In this document: positions 25,351-36,822 of the stretch, in pieces
Layout of the letters: each line of letters begins with the position of its first letter
Position numbering within the stretch: position 1 is the stretch's first letter
Assembly: GCF_900324485.2 (NCBI RefSeq)
Contig: NC_046634.1
Coordinates: 6,403,501-6,467,500, forward strand
Reading direction: 5' to 3'
DNA: 64,000 bases
Origin: Mastacembelus armatus
Taxonomy: Eukaryota > Chordata > Actinopteri > Synbranchiformes > Mastacembelidae
Made by a program: the position numbers and the translations under genes
The notes under the pieces: model-generated
Database searches by the model: none
Seen by the model: only the letters and a program-made list of their open reading frames with translations
What the model was told of the DNA's origin: nothing

Positions 25351-26260
25351 CAGCTTCCGCTCTCACCTTTAAAAATAATAGTCTCGCAAGGTGAAGAATT
25401 GTCGTCTTGTTTACATACAGCCTTTACTAAACACAACAACAATAATTATAGTTAAGAACAAAAATGTGGTCAATAATAAAAATAAAAATTTGGTCCTCCC
25501 AAAATCTCCTTACCAGTCATTTTCACTGCTAAGGCATATGCAGCAGTATTGCCGACAAAACTGAAATACATAAAATAATTAATATTTTTAATACGGATAT
25601 TTTTTTTGTAATTAACCTTAATTACACTTAACAGCTCTAACTAATATTTCTCTTTCATTCTGAAGGAAAATGTATGATTGCAACTTTTATCTTGAGTTTT
25701 TGTCGCAAACTTGACGTAGCTAAGTGTAAAGATGTGCAATATGGTGGCGAGCAATGCGTGTACAGGGCATGCATCTTTCTATGAACTATATGGGGGGTAA
25801 TTAATAACAGTGAGAGACTAAACATGTGCAAGGTACACCTGCAATAAGACATTCAGTGCTGTAGAGCTTTATCTGAGCAGCCTTCTAGTCTTTAGTGTTT
25901 TTGAAAGGTTAGATCAGTGGCAGAGCTCCCCACTCTGGGCCTCCTGGCAGACTGCACCAGCAGGCTACAGAAACAAAATTTTACATGTCTCTGTGTGTTG
26001 TAGGCTAACTTAATCCAAAGTATTTGGAGAGAGGTTGACAAAGCCTGGCGACAAAACATAAACATTTTTATTTCATGGCTATATATGAACCAAACTTTAT
26101 TAATGTTGTGTTTGAATTTTAATTAAAGCCTTTGCTGTACTTTGAAGTCCTGCATTGCCATCTTTATATTTTGCTGTGAGAGACAACATAACTAGCAACG
26201 GTTTGCTAACTGCTTTGTTATGATTGATTTTTTTAATGTGGTTATAAAATAGCTGACTGG
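25351..26260. other. Intergenic, upstream of rdx
   Basis: AT-rich sequence with no supported gene. It probably includes the distal rdx promoter and possibly the far 3' end of etv5 transcripts (TTTATT motifs at about 26068 and 26096 read as AATAAA on the minus strand). Confidence 0.35.
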
Positions 26261-26275
26261 ATGTGATTGTAGCCA

Positions 26276-26350
26276 AGTGCCCCGGTAGAGTCAGGGGTTG
26301 GAAACTGAATGAGTGTAGGTTTGAACCCTGTTCAAAGCCCAGCTAAAAGC
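26276..26350 (+). repeat. tRNA-like SINE relic (low confidence)
   Basis: The sequence holds a Pol III B-box match (GGTTTGAACCC, consensus GGTTCGANNCC) about 40 nt after an A-box-like TAGCCAAGTGCC. That is the spacing of a tRNA-derived SINE head. No clear body or poly-A tail follows, so it may be a decayed tRNA-like fragment. Confidence 0.35.
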
Positions 26351-26384
26351 AGCACAGCTGTAGAACATTTAAGAAAAAAAAGTG

Positions 26385-26800
26385 ACTAAGTTGGGCTTCC
26401 AAAATCCTGTGGTTGGTAATGAAGAGAGACCACATTATTGTGTGTTTAAAAACATTATTTTCTGATAGAATGAAGTTCAACGAGTTCAGACGTCACTTCG
26501 AGACATTATATCCCAAATATGAAGAGAAACCAAGACATAAACAATAAAAAACAGAAAACACCAGAAACTAAAGTCAAACGAAATGGGATTGTTCCGAGCA
26601 GTTACCTAGGGTTGCCAGATCTTACCCTGAGCTTCACAGGTTTTATGGTTTGTAAGGTAAAGAGACCACACTGTTGTGTGTTTGAAAAGATCATTTTTTG
26701 ACAGAATGAAGTTGAACAAGTTCAGGCATCACTTGGAGACATTATATCCCGAATACGAAGATAAACCAAAAAATACACAAAGAACCCTTACATGATGAAG
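26385..26800 (+). mobile_element. hAT-type (ZBED5-like) transposon relic, BED finger duplicated
   Basis: Two diverged direct copies, about 26385-26550 and 26625-26790, lie about 238 bp apart and share long blocks such as GAGACATTATATCCC. Both encode, in broken frames, the segment that follows the BED zinc finger of ZBED5/hAT transposases. The first copy reads ERPHYCVFK then MKFNEFRRHFETLYPKYEEK; the second reads KRPHCCVFE then MKLNKFRHHLETLYPEYEDK. The family pattern is KPQCxxC then MKPSKLxRHLETKHPxxKDKP. The finger Cys and second His are lost, so it is a dead fragment of a DNA transposon. AGGGTTGCCAG between the copies resembles a hAT end, which is weak support. Confidence 0.5.
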
Positions 26801-27029
26801 CACTCTAGAACTTAAACAACAGCCTTCTTAGAGCATTAAAAACTAAAATGAATATATAAGTAACAAAATTCATGGGGCTAGAGTTGATAAACTGCTTCTC
26901 TATTTTACTAAACTGTGTAGTGGCTACACTGGAAAAATCGTTATTATCCAGAACCTGATTTTCAATAATATACAAGAAGCCTCTAAAAATATAGTGCACA
27001 GGTGTTAAGTGATTGTAAGATATAGGTTA

Positions 27030-27092
27030 AATGCTGGAATGATCTAGGATCAGCCTTGGTTAGTACCTGGATGGGGGATGCTCTACAATGAG
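27030..27092 (+). repeat. 5S rRNA-like fragment
   Basis: The sequence CTTGGTTAGTACCTGGATGG closely matches the 3' half of vertebrate 5S rRNA (CCTGGTTAGTACTTGGATGG), and a weaker upstream match (GATCTAGGATCAGC) corresponds to GATCTCGGAAGCTAAGC. The rest of 5S is missing. It is either a 5S pseudogene or the head of a 5S-derived SINE. It abuts an AAT microsatellite. Confidence 0.55.
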
Positions 27093-27094
27093 GC

Positions 27095-27121
27095 AAATAA
27101 TAATAATAATAATAATAATAA
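27095..27121. repeat. (AAT)n microsatellite
   Basis: About nine AAT units, directly downstream of the 5S-like fragment. They could be the degenerate simple-repeat tail of a retroposon. Confidence 0.9.
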
Positions 27122-28391
27122 AAAGAGTAAAATAGTTTACTGTTTGAGTAAAAATCAACAGAAGGCACAGATACAATATCTGAGGGTGGCCATCACACCA
27201 GTGTCACTGTCTTTCTCCAGCTTCCTCTCGGATTTATACTATTGTGTGATCATCATGCCAAACATACCCTGACATCCCATTTGTGTCTACAGGGCTCAGA
27301 GTAGAGCCATTTCACCTTGGAGAGGGTAAAACTGATGCAGTACATTAGCAGGCTAAACTCTGCAGCTTCTAGTACCATGTTAAGCAAATGCAGCATTTTG
27401 CAAAAATATATTCATATATAATTATAACCCTTTTCTACACATTAAAGCAAAACAACTATACAAATGCAGAAAACTATTTTGGTACAATAACAGTTAAGCC
27501 ATTCATAAGAATTCTCATTATTAGCATCAGAGTGGCAGTGTTACAGAATTAAAAATATTAGCATACCTTTGTCAGAAAACAGTTATTGGAAATTCTTACA
27601 AGTCAATACAATGCCAAAAATATTAGCTTTGAAAACAAGACATAGTACACAAAAGACAGTCCAATATACACGTTCATAGGAGGACTATAATGTCTAAAAA
27701 TATGTGTCCCTTTCATGCAGTATAAGGTTCATCCTAAAAACAGGTTTAAGTAAATTAGTAAAACAACAACATGGCTTTGAGATATTTTTTGGTTGAAACA
27801 CAGATCCCAGAGTTCACTACGTGAGGGCCACAGCAACAGCCATGCTACAAAACTACACCCAAGCATTAGTGCCAATGTGATAGGACAAAAAGATTTCAAC
27901 AGTAACATTTGAAAAGTAGAGAAAAGTCCTAATATTATGAGAGTTAAGCCATTAGGAGGTTTTAATATGTTCACTTATCTAAACACGTGGACTCTCATAA
28001 CATCATCTTTTCTCCAAAGATTAAAATCTTCCATATCCTTCTTTAATATTATGACTTAATCTCAAAATAACTTTTCTCACCAATGTTCTAGTAAAATGAA
28101 CAATGGTATAAAATTACTTCAAATATTTTTCTTCTTAAAAAAAAAAAAAAAAAATTCTGCTTGTTGCACAAATGTGCAATAGTTTTGAACACAGGACTGA
28201 ATTTATGAGCTCAAATGAACAGTCCTGGAGATAAAGGCTGAATCATAATTTTGCAATTAAAATTGTGGGCTAAAGAGATAATTACTTTTCTGTGACATAT
28301 TTTTAATGTGGGTATATATACTAAAAATCCTAGACACTGCTCTGTAATTTCAGGTTCCTCCTGTTAAAGATCTGTGTTGTCACATTGTGAG
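27122..28391 (-). other. etv5: etv5 3' UTR or downstream intergenic
   Basis: No gene is seen. The part next to the etv5 stop is presumably 3' UTR. No canonical AATAAA is found on the minus strand close to the stop, only ATTAAA variants (about 28033 and 28302). Confidence 0.35.
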
Positions 28392-31300
28392 CTAGAACGG
28401 GTAGTTGTCAGGGAAAGGCAGCGCCTGGATGTGCTGCTCCCCTCCTTCAGCCAGGTACGGACCCTCCTCCTCATAGCTGGGCAAGGGGAGAGCGTCATCC
28501 TCACTTGGAGCCAGGGGGGCGTCTGGGTCGGCTTTCAGACTCGGCCTCTGGTTGTCTGGGAAAGCCATGGAGAACAGCGCCTCGGGGTTGCACACAAACT
28601 TGTAGACGTACCTTTCACCAGCCACCTGCAGGAGGAAAATATTGACAGTTGACCATTTTAATGCAAATTGTTATTAATACGAGTCCTCTCTGTAAACATT
28701 TAGTGCTTAATGTCTGTGTGAGTCTTCTGTGTTTTGTGCAATACGAGTCAGTGCAATGTAAAAAGGTTTGAATAACAGAAATATGACCTGCCTTTACCTT
28801 CTGCATGATGCCTTTCTCATAGTAGTACCTCAGGGAGCGGCTCAGCTTGTCATAGTTCATCGCCGGTCGATTCTTCTGGATCCCCCACAGCCGGGCCACC
28901 TGACACAGCACAGGAGAGGAAACCCTCCATTAAACATCCAAGTGCACTCCATAAACAGCTTTGTCTTTTTGATTAAATACTACACATCAGTCTGTACTGA
29001 TCTGTGCCTCTGGTGCAGCTACATGTGAATGAAAAGGTGTATTTCTTTTAACCAGAACAGACATCTGCACGTGAGGTTTTGCTGACGACTGACCTCTTCA
29101 GGATCAATGAGTTTAAACTCCATGTTGCGTCCCGTCCACACGATCAGGTGCCCATTGGCTGGATTGTCGAGCAGCGTGAGCAGAAACTGCCAGAGCTGCA
29201 GGGAACCACGGCGCTGGTATGGCAAACCCTCCTGCTTCACTTTACCTGCTTACAGAGACAGATAACTGAGGACAGGTTTCCTCAACCTTCACTAATAAAA
29301 CCGTCCTTTGAAGTCCACACTGGCCTGCAGTCTTGTTTCAGTCTCACCTTCTAGTCTTTCTGGCACAACACAAGTGTCGTCATAGTACAAATGTGGCTCC
29401 CTGTCATGACCAAATCCTGTGTTCCAAAAAAGGAAATGTTAGAAACATTAGCATTTGTTCTACTGAGAAATTCTGTGGGCTTAGAAACAGCAAAAGTAAA
29501 AAGCTCACTCAGACTCACCGATACTGTTATTCTGGTACAAGACTGGAGACTTCCCAAATGATGACTGGCAGGTTTGAACCTCTAGAAGACACAAATCATT
29601 TCATTGGTCTTCATAAACCAACTGCAATCCCATGCACTGAATGCTGGCTCCTAAAATAACATTTAATCATTTGTTCCTCAAAAGCCGTGTTAATGGTTTT
29701 TACATGGTTAAGACCATGTAAAAACCGAAAACTTTCCTTATTCGTCTTTCATCATTAAGCAATGTTACAACATCAAAGCCGGAGTTTGACTCATGTCATA
29801 AATTTAAGATTTTTCACGTGGTGCTTGTCTGATCCTCACACATCTTTTCACCTCTGCAGAAAGTCTCTGGTACAGAGAGCACATCCAGCAACATGAAACA
29901 TGGACTCAACCAAACAATCTAACAGAAAAAGCATATGTTAACAGATGTAGCAGGTAACATATACACACCTGAGGTGAAGCTGAAGTCTCTTGGCTCTTGT
30001 TTGATTGTGACATGGCTGTACGTGGTCTGAGGCTGGGCCAGCCCTGGACAAGGTGGCCCTGGCTCTGGGTATCGTGGGTCCACCAGTTCCTGTTTGAATC
30101 CTCTGGGACCTTGGGGAACCAGAGGCTCTGAAAGGTGGCGCTGGTACAGTGGGCGCCCATCACGACTTGAGGGGGGGTATGGTGTGGTTGCCGTTTTCTC
30201 TGGAGGGAGGAAAGACAGGCAGGGCTCAGACAGCTGCCGCTGGAACCTGACGTGTGGAAGAACAAGAGTAGAAGTATGAGGGTTTCAGATGTATCTGTAG
30301 CTGAAATCTTAAGAACAGCAACTGGAACTCACCTCTGTTCTGTGCTGAAAGGTGCCGTGGGGCAACTAACGGGGGGATGTGGAAGAGCAAACTGCTGGTT
30401 TTGGTTGGCCAGTGGGAGGCTGTGGTGGTGGGATGGGCTCAGGGCAGGAATGTGACTTGGGGGACAGTTACTTGTCAGTTGGGGGGTCGATAGCTGTAAC
30501 CGCCTCTGCAAGGATGGAGGTCCACTGGGATGGGTGGGGCCACACTGTAGTGCAGGTGTGGAGGCTGGAGTCAGAGCCGACTTATTGTCACAGGCACTGG
30601 GTAGGAGAGACGACAGAGAGGAGCTGGGTGTTTAGAATTTCACCCAAAACATCATCATGACAAAGTGAATTCAGCATGATCACATCTTTACCTGTAACTG
30701 TAAAGGCACATGTCAGCTTGGGGCGTTCTGCAGGGAGACTGGTCTTTGCATGGACTGGGCTCTCGCTTCACTTTGCTGGCAGGCGGTCCATGAAACATCA
30801 CTGCAAACACACAATCATTTTGTCCCAGAGATTAAAAATGTGTTACATTTTCAACTACACAGCAATATCTACCTCATCTTATTTTCAGCTAGAACGAAAA
30901 GGGTTAAACAAACTTTTTACGCTCTCCACAGCTTTTGGTTTTCACCACAGCTGCTCGTATTTGAGCTTAGTGTTTGTGCAGAAGAAATAAAGCCTATCTG
31001 ATCTCAGCCTTCCTGGAATCTGCAGCGAGATTCTTATCTGCATACTGCAATGACGACACCTCATCGCTGAAGTTTCCTTCCACAAAACAATCACGTTCAG
31101 ATTTATTGTCTGAGCCAGGAGCCACTTTGTTGGCAGCTATCAAACGGCAATAAATACATGCAGTGTGTTTGATTGCAACACTAAATGCACAATTGCACCA
31201 GCTCCTGCCTTATCTATGACATCATGATTTTTTAAGGCACAGGTAGAGTCCCTGGAAGAAATTTTATAGTCCCTGCCATTTCCTGTGCCACATGGTTACT

Positions 31301-32474
31301 ATCATTCAATTGGCGCAGATGCACCGAGTGTGTCCGAGGGTCATGTACTGTATTTCCAGTCAATGTGCACACCAAACTGTTTACACCAGTGGATCTGGAA
31401 AGTACATGGAGAGTACTCATCTAAAACCAGTTTAACTGGGTTTATCTGTGCAAACAAAGCCTCGTCTACGTCTCTATATTGTGATGAAGGGACCATTTTT
31501 AAGATTGACTGTGGTGAAAAATACATTAACTCAAGCATTACTACACTTACTGACACCTATAGTCTACAATTACATTACAGATTCAGGTTTACATACAAAA
31601 CATATGGTATGGTCTGCAACCTTTTATATCACTGTCACTAAAACGTGACGTTATTAAACCAGCACTGATAAGACTAAAGCATAATGGTCTGAAAGCTGCT
31701 ACTCACAGTTACTGGACTGGAAATCTGGGACAAACTGCTCATCATCAGGAACCTGAGCTGCACCAGTGGAAAAGACAGGAAATGGAAAGACACCCTTGAA
31801 TCTTCATTAAACAGCACATTCCTGATTTATGAATTGTAATTTTGTGACCTCCCATGCAGAAGGAGCAGATCCTCATTGCATTCAATCAAAGGAGTCAGTT
31901 TGATCACATGTGGAACATACAGCAAACTGAGACAATATAATTCTACGAACTGATTAATAGTGATTACAATAATCATTTCATGATGTCTGCAGGGCTCACC
32001 TTCTGCAATCCATATCTCTTGGAGCTGGCTCAGGTCCTGAAAAAGCTCTGCAAGAAAGTTCTGAAATTGTTAAAAATGGGCATGAACCTATTTAATGATA
32101 AAGACACTGTTTTTTCCCTTCTTTTATTTACCAACAAGCTAATTCCTGCTCGTGAATGAGGATGTGGAGTGTGTAGCACTGAACAAATAGGGAGCATGTT
32201 GGAGTTAAACGCACACTTGTATAAGACATAATGAGCCTACCCTCTGTGTCCTGAGCCAGCTCTGTGTCCATGAACTTCTTTTTCCTGATGTTGAGACATT
32301 TCTCTGCGTTGTCTGTGTGACATCTCTAGGAATTCAACAACAAAACTGTTCAACAACAACAAAACTTTGCTAACACATGTGAAGGAGGATAAATGCTTTA
32401 GTTTTAATTTAGTGTCTCAAACTCACATTCTCAGGGACCACAAAAGGAACTTCTTGGTCATAAAAGTCATCCAT
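28392..32474 (-). CDS. etv5: PEA3-family ETS transcription factor ETV5
   Basis: Twelve coding exons: 32427-32474, 32241-32325, 32000-32047, 31707-31757, 30692-30800, 30333-30596, 29969-30246, 29519-29581, 29348-29416, 29094-29245, 28798-28899, 28392-28625, giving 500 residues. PEA3 factors are nuclear FGF/ERK effectors. The N-terminus [11 protein letters not shown] and the acidic activation domain ([11 protein letters not shown], then [15 protein letters not shown], which carries a VP-type COP1 degron) are intact. SUMO-type motifs VKREP, FKQEL, IKQEP and VKQEG punctuate the middle. The ETS domain runs from [13 protein letters not shown] through [16 protein letters not shown], with both recognition-helix Arg present. 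ETV5 rather than ETV1/4 is indicated by [17 protein letters not shown] and [18 protein letters not shown] resembles ETV4. Oddities: about six residues are missing just before the ETS domain, and several substitutions ([15 protein letters not shown]) sit at near-invariant positions. It could be one of the teleost etv5 duplicates. Confidence 0.9.
29695..29726. repeat. Perfect 13-bp inverted repeat in an etv5 intron
   Basis: GGTTTTTACATGG at 29695-29707 is followed by a 6-nt loop (TTAAGA) and its exact reverse complement CCATGTAAAAACC at 29714-29726. It lies between etv5 exons 7 and 8. Confidence 0.95.
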
Positions 32475-33209
32475 GTTTCATGAGTCTTCACTCTGGAATG
32501 AAGCGGACTAGGGTCAGTGATATAGTCCTACTCTCTCTCTCACTCCTAACGCCACCACTCTGCCAGTACAACCATCCTGTCTGGCTAAACATAAGTTTGG
32601 GATCACTGGCTCTTCCTTTCATTTAAGTCCTGTGGCTCCTGTGATTTCAGACAGCCTATCCAAAAACACTGAAGCCATTTCAGTGCAGCATGAGGATAAA
32701 ACCACATGAAACTGTCCCACATGAAAACCTAAAACTCTGCTGAGTGTTGAGGAGTTGTGATTGAAGTTCAGCACAGGTAACAAAGTGTTACACTGCAAAC
32801 ACTCAAGTCAGAGATTTGTGAATGGGCTTTGACGTGACGCAGAACAGAAAATAGCACGTTGCGTGGGACCTCCTTGTTTTTCTCAATGAAGTGAAACGTG
32901 ATCCTGCGGGAGGAGGTGGGGTGGGGGAGGGAGACGCGTCTGAGAAATTTGCCACAGAGACGGATCCACGGTGTGAACAGGCCGTGAAGACAGCTGCTGC
33001 TAACGCATACTCCGCTTTGCAGAGCGGCCAGCTGCGGGGAAATGTCCGCAGCGTTGCCTTTGATTTTCAGAAAATGGCGTTCGCCTCTTTGCCCATATCT
33101 GCCCCCTCACTGCCAGAAACTAACCACAGCGACACAAACAAAGAACAACAAGCCCACGCACGCACGAAGAGCTTTTATTAAAGCCATAATTTCATCATGC
33201 AAGACTCAC

Positions 33210-33390
33210 CTGATCAGTGAAGCTTCGTGGTATTAGGAAATAAACTCGACGCAGATTTCCGGCCCTACATCCCCACGCAGCTCCTCGAATAAAAACTCGC
33301 CTGTGGATTTTTCTCAATGAAGAGCTTTGGTGGCTGGATCTAAAGAGAAGCCTGTTCTGGCCTCCCATTGGGTAGACCGCCAAGTCAGTC
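33210..33390 (-). other. etv5: Candidate 5' UTR exon of etv5
   Basis: The coding exon begins after an acceptor (TTCCAG at about 32493), so an upstream exon is needed. A strong minus-strand donor (GATCAG then GTGAGT) ends a GC-richer segment at 33210. CCAAT boxes stand just upstream. The 5' edge is a guess. Confidence 0.45.
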
Positions 33391-33406
33391 AAAGGAGCGA
33401 GCCAAT
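33366..33406. promoter_or_regulatory. Paired CCAAT boxes, likely etv5 promoter
   Basis: CCAAT occurs on the minus strand at 33366-33370 and on the plus strand at 33402-33406, in a GC-rich, TATA-less setting upstream of the candidate etv5 first exon. Confidence 0.35.
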
Positions 33407-35142
33407 CGACTTCAAGGCTGCTCTGACGTCATTCCCCAGTGTTTTTATGAATGGCTGCGTTTCATTGATGAACCCACAGCTCTCCTAAAGGGAAAGAGCA
33501 CTGAAGGAGGAAATAACAGGCTGAGCGAATTAAATGAAAAACAAGTCAAAATAATGAAAATAACAATAAATATCTGGAAACTTTTTCTAGGTTTATCCTG
33601 TTTTGAGAAAGTTCTGCCGCCTGAATCATTATATATAGAAGTAATCATCATTTCAGTATTTCTGCTTGGTCTTGAAAATTGTGCATGTTTTTGCAAAACC
33701 TTAAGCAATATTCAGAACTACTGTAGATATTACCATGTCCTTTCATTAAATTCATTTTGATTTTGATAGTTAAGGAGTAATCAGCCTATAGCAGATGATA
33801 TATTCGTCTAATAATATTCACAGAACCATTAACCACAATCAGAAAAATAAACTCACACTTTACCAACACAAACGACTGAGCTTGCACTAGTGACACTAGT
33901 GAAAACAACCAACAGAGTAAAACTCTTCTTTCTGCATCTCAGGCAAGGCTTTAGTTTTGACTTTTCAAAGGAAAACGACTTCAGTAAGACTTCAGACTCT
34001 GTTCAGGTGATGTTTGTGTTCGACTTTAAACTGCTCGCTCAGCATTGGGGGAATGCCAGAACGGATCTGTGTGTGATAAATGTTCCAGTTCAAACATCAG
34101 CTTAGCTCAGCAGGTCTGTTACTGATTCTCCTGTATACTCGTCCGTCATGCATCTCCATGCTGTGTGCATGTCCCAATACTGATTTTTATTCTTCCGTTT
34201 TGGCAGATTGACAAGCATGATATAACCCTATAACAGGAAATTATACACTGAAATCTTAGTGTCTTATCAAATGTGTCTGCAGGTTGTTTTTACCATATTT
34301 TTCCTTGTTTTCTACTGTAGTTCTGTTTCTCAGTATTGTTCAGTGGTTTTAAAAATATGACTCATGCAAGAGCCAGTCATAGATTTCAAGTATAAACAAG
34401 TCACTGGGGATATTCTTAACTTACTAAAACACAATCAATAGGTGAATTAGTTATGATATTGACTGTCAATGCTAAGTCACTATTAAATGAATCATTATGT
34501 TTTTATAAAAAGCTTCCTGATGGTCCTTCAGACCACAAAGTCCATGTGTCCAGTCCTGTGTAATGATGACCTTGTACCACAAGGTGGCTCTTATTCCAGA
34601 ATCCTGAGAGACTACTGCACATTAGGTTCAGTACAAAAACGTTCACAAGTAGCTTCTTTTCTTTGCTTTCATTTCAGTGCTTTGTGTCGTTCCTGAACTC
34701 TACGAGTCTTTGACACAGATATCTGATTGTCAGCTCAGGACTTACGCTGCACTCTGTTCTTCTCAGTAGTTTCTAGGCTGTAACTATTGTCTTTATTAAA
34801 GAATAATTTATCAATGTTTTATAGATCATGAAGCCTACAAGACTCTGGCATTTGTAATTAATAAGTGTTAATGAGAGCAATGAGTGTCACTTTCTATTAA
34901 GTCACTATGTCTGCAGTTATTCATTTGAATGAGTCAACAGCAAAAACAAATATTAACATCTAATGAGTAGATTAGTATGAAAATGTACCAAGTCAATGAA
35001 TGGCCACAGGAGATGAAAAAGTCACAGCATGTTCAAACATCTGTCACAGGATGTTCTCTCGCTCTGCTCTCATTTTTACATATGTATTTTATAATGTCAA
35101 CAAATTAAATTACACCTGTTCTGTTGCAGCAGTTTGTCTGCT
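33407..35142. other. Intergenic, etv5 to crystallin cluster
   Basis: About 1.7 kb of AT-rich sequence with no supported gene. A 393-nt open frame at 33368-33760 has no recognisable family and no splice context. A double octamer palindrome (CACTAGTG twice) sits at 33885-33901. Confidence 0.5.
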
Positions 35143-35148
35143 TTTATT
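35143..35148 (-). promoter_or_regulatory. Poly(A) signal of gamma-S-like crystallin 1
   Basis: TTTATT on the plus strand reads AATAAA on the minus strand, about 75 nt past the stop at 35221. Confidence 0.65.
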
Positions 35149-35220
35149 TGCAGCAGAGTTCAGTTCAGGAGAATGAGTGGCAGAAGGTACTTGGGTTTAT
35201 GGTGTTGCTCTCTGGTGTAT

Positions 35221-36750
35221 CTAAAAGTCGATGACACGTCTAATAGAGCCTACAGATGGATGAAGGGCCCCCCACTCTGAATGCCGTTTATATTCACCCT
35301 TTTCCAGCAGGTACTGACGCCCCCTGTAATTTGGATGCTCATAAAAGACCCAGGTACCATCCTGGACGTGAGCAGAATGGATGTCACGATAGCGCCATCT
35401 TTCCAGCAGGTTGGGCAGGTCCTCACCAAACTCAATCATCTGCCCACCGAAGTCTGGATGTTCATAGATGCGGATCCTGTGCCTGGTGGAAACCTTGAAC
35501 AGTTGATAAACGAGATATGTTTTAACTTGTGAGCTTTCAGGTACTGCAGGCAGGATCCCATGGGTTATTAATGAATCTCAAATCATTTTATTTTAATTAT
35601 TATATCTGTATTTAGGCACCCCTCAACAGATTTGAAGACTGCACTGCTTCACACGGTGGGAGTATACCTGTGTCTGTAGTTCAGTTTGTAACAGTAACTA
35701 TGAAGTGAGCTGCACTTATTTGACAACCTGGCACATCAAGCTTTTATTGCAGGACTTACATGTCTGATGAGGCGACAGGAGCGGATGGTGTCACTGAAGC
35801 CGTTCCACCTCTGGTAGTTGGGGTACTCCGCTCTCATGAGGACGTACTGGTAGCCCATGTACTGTGGTCTCTCATAGATAACCCAGGCCCCACCCTCCAC
35901 CCGGATGGAGTTACAGCGGCTGAAATGGGAGCTGAGCTCAGGACAGTCGCTGCTGCATTCAAAGTAACGACCCTGGAAGTTCTTGTCCTCATAGAAGAAG
36001 ATCTGCAAGCAGAACTCTGTTAGACCACCGCAGTACAACCTACACTCCACCTACTGCAAACACTTACTAGTACTATAATTATTATAACTACTACTTTGTC
36101 TTCATTGTCTGTTTCAAGTAAAGTTCACTAAAGCTTTTGTTGTTTTCACAACTGTTTGCCTACTTGTGTTTATTTTTCATTTCAATAATAATTCGTTTTT
36201 TGATTGACTGGGGCTGAGGTTCACAGTTAAAGTGTGACAAGTATCCAAAGCATGTGTGAATGCTGTACATATTTATGCTGAAGACACATATTTTAGGTTT
36301 AGACTCATTCAGCAACAGAAAAACAGCAAAAACGTTTTGCAGGAACCAAACGGACAAAAGCTAAACACCAATGATGTTCCATATCTGTCTGATGTGCAAA
36401 CAGGCAACTATTGGCTTACACCTTCACCATAACTACAAGGGGATATACTGTATATCAGATGTTGTGGTTTTAAGTGTCTTCCACTGCCCACAAGTGGCCA
36501 AAAATAATCACTGCAGCTTTAAGGTTTTGGTGAAGGTTTCACTGAATTTACTTGGCAAAGGGACATTTAGTCTTTTGTAAGAATAAACATACATTTCTTT
36601 TGAGATCAGGCTGATAAATCACAAACTACAACTAAAAAACACTTGGTCAGTTTAAAAAAAACAAAGGCTTTGCACAGGATCATTTCTGCACCTGACAAGT
36701 TCAATTCTTCACAGACATTTTGCAGTACTCACCTTCGCTGTGTGCTCCAT
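35221..36750 (-). CDS. crygs: Gamma-S-like crystallin 1
   Basis: Exons 36733-36750, 35760-36002 and 35221-35493 encode 177 residues. Gamma crystallins are monomeric, densely packed lens proteins made of two domains, each with two Greek-key motifs. Exon 1 encodes six residues (MEHTAK), like the longer gamma-S N-arm (other copies here have three). Domain 1 begins [20 protein letters not shown] and domain 2 begins [14 protein letters not shown]. Four Trp are kept ([25 protein letters not shown]), the canonical two per domain that protect against UV. The end [10 protein letters not shown] matches the gamma-S style SFRRI. Lying next to etv5 copies human 3q27, where CRYGS is near ETV5. Exact orthology (S versus MX type) cannot be fixed by eye. 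Confidence 0.85.
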
Positions 36751-36812
36751 GATCACCTTGTTTCGCTTTGCCCAATCAAATTAAAGCCACTCCCTTCATC
36801 ACTGATGGTCCA

Positions 36813-36822
36813 CTTTTATATA
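36813..36822 (-). promoter_or_regulatory. TATA box of gamma-S-like crystallin 1
   Basis: TATATAAAAG on the minus strand, about 63 nt upstream of the ATG at 36750. This is the short TATA-to-ATG distance usual for crystallin genes. Confidence 0.75.

Noticed and set aside
28392-32474. ETV4 as the identity of the ETS gene
   Set aside because: VARLWG is ETV4-like, but [17 protein letters not shown] and [13 protein letters not shown] are ETV5 features, and a crygs-like neighbour fits ETV5.
33368-33760. Plus-strand 130-codon frame near the etv5 promoter
   Set aside because: AT-rich, low-complexity composition and no family resemblance; it lies upstream of etv5 on the other strand and probably arose by chance.
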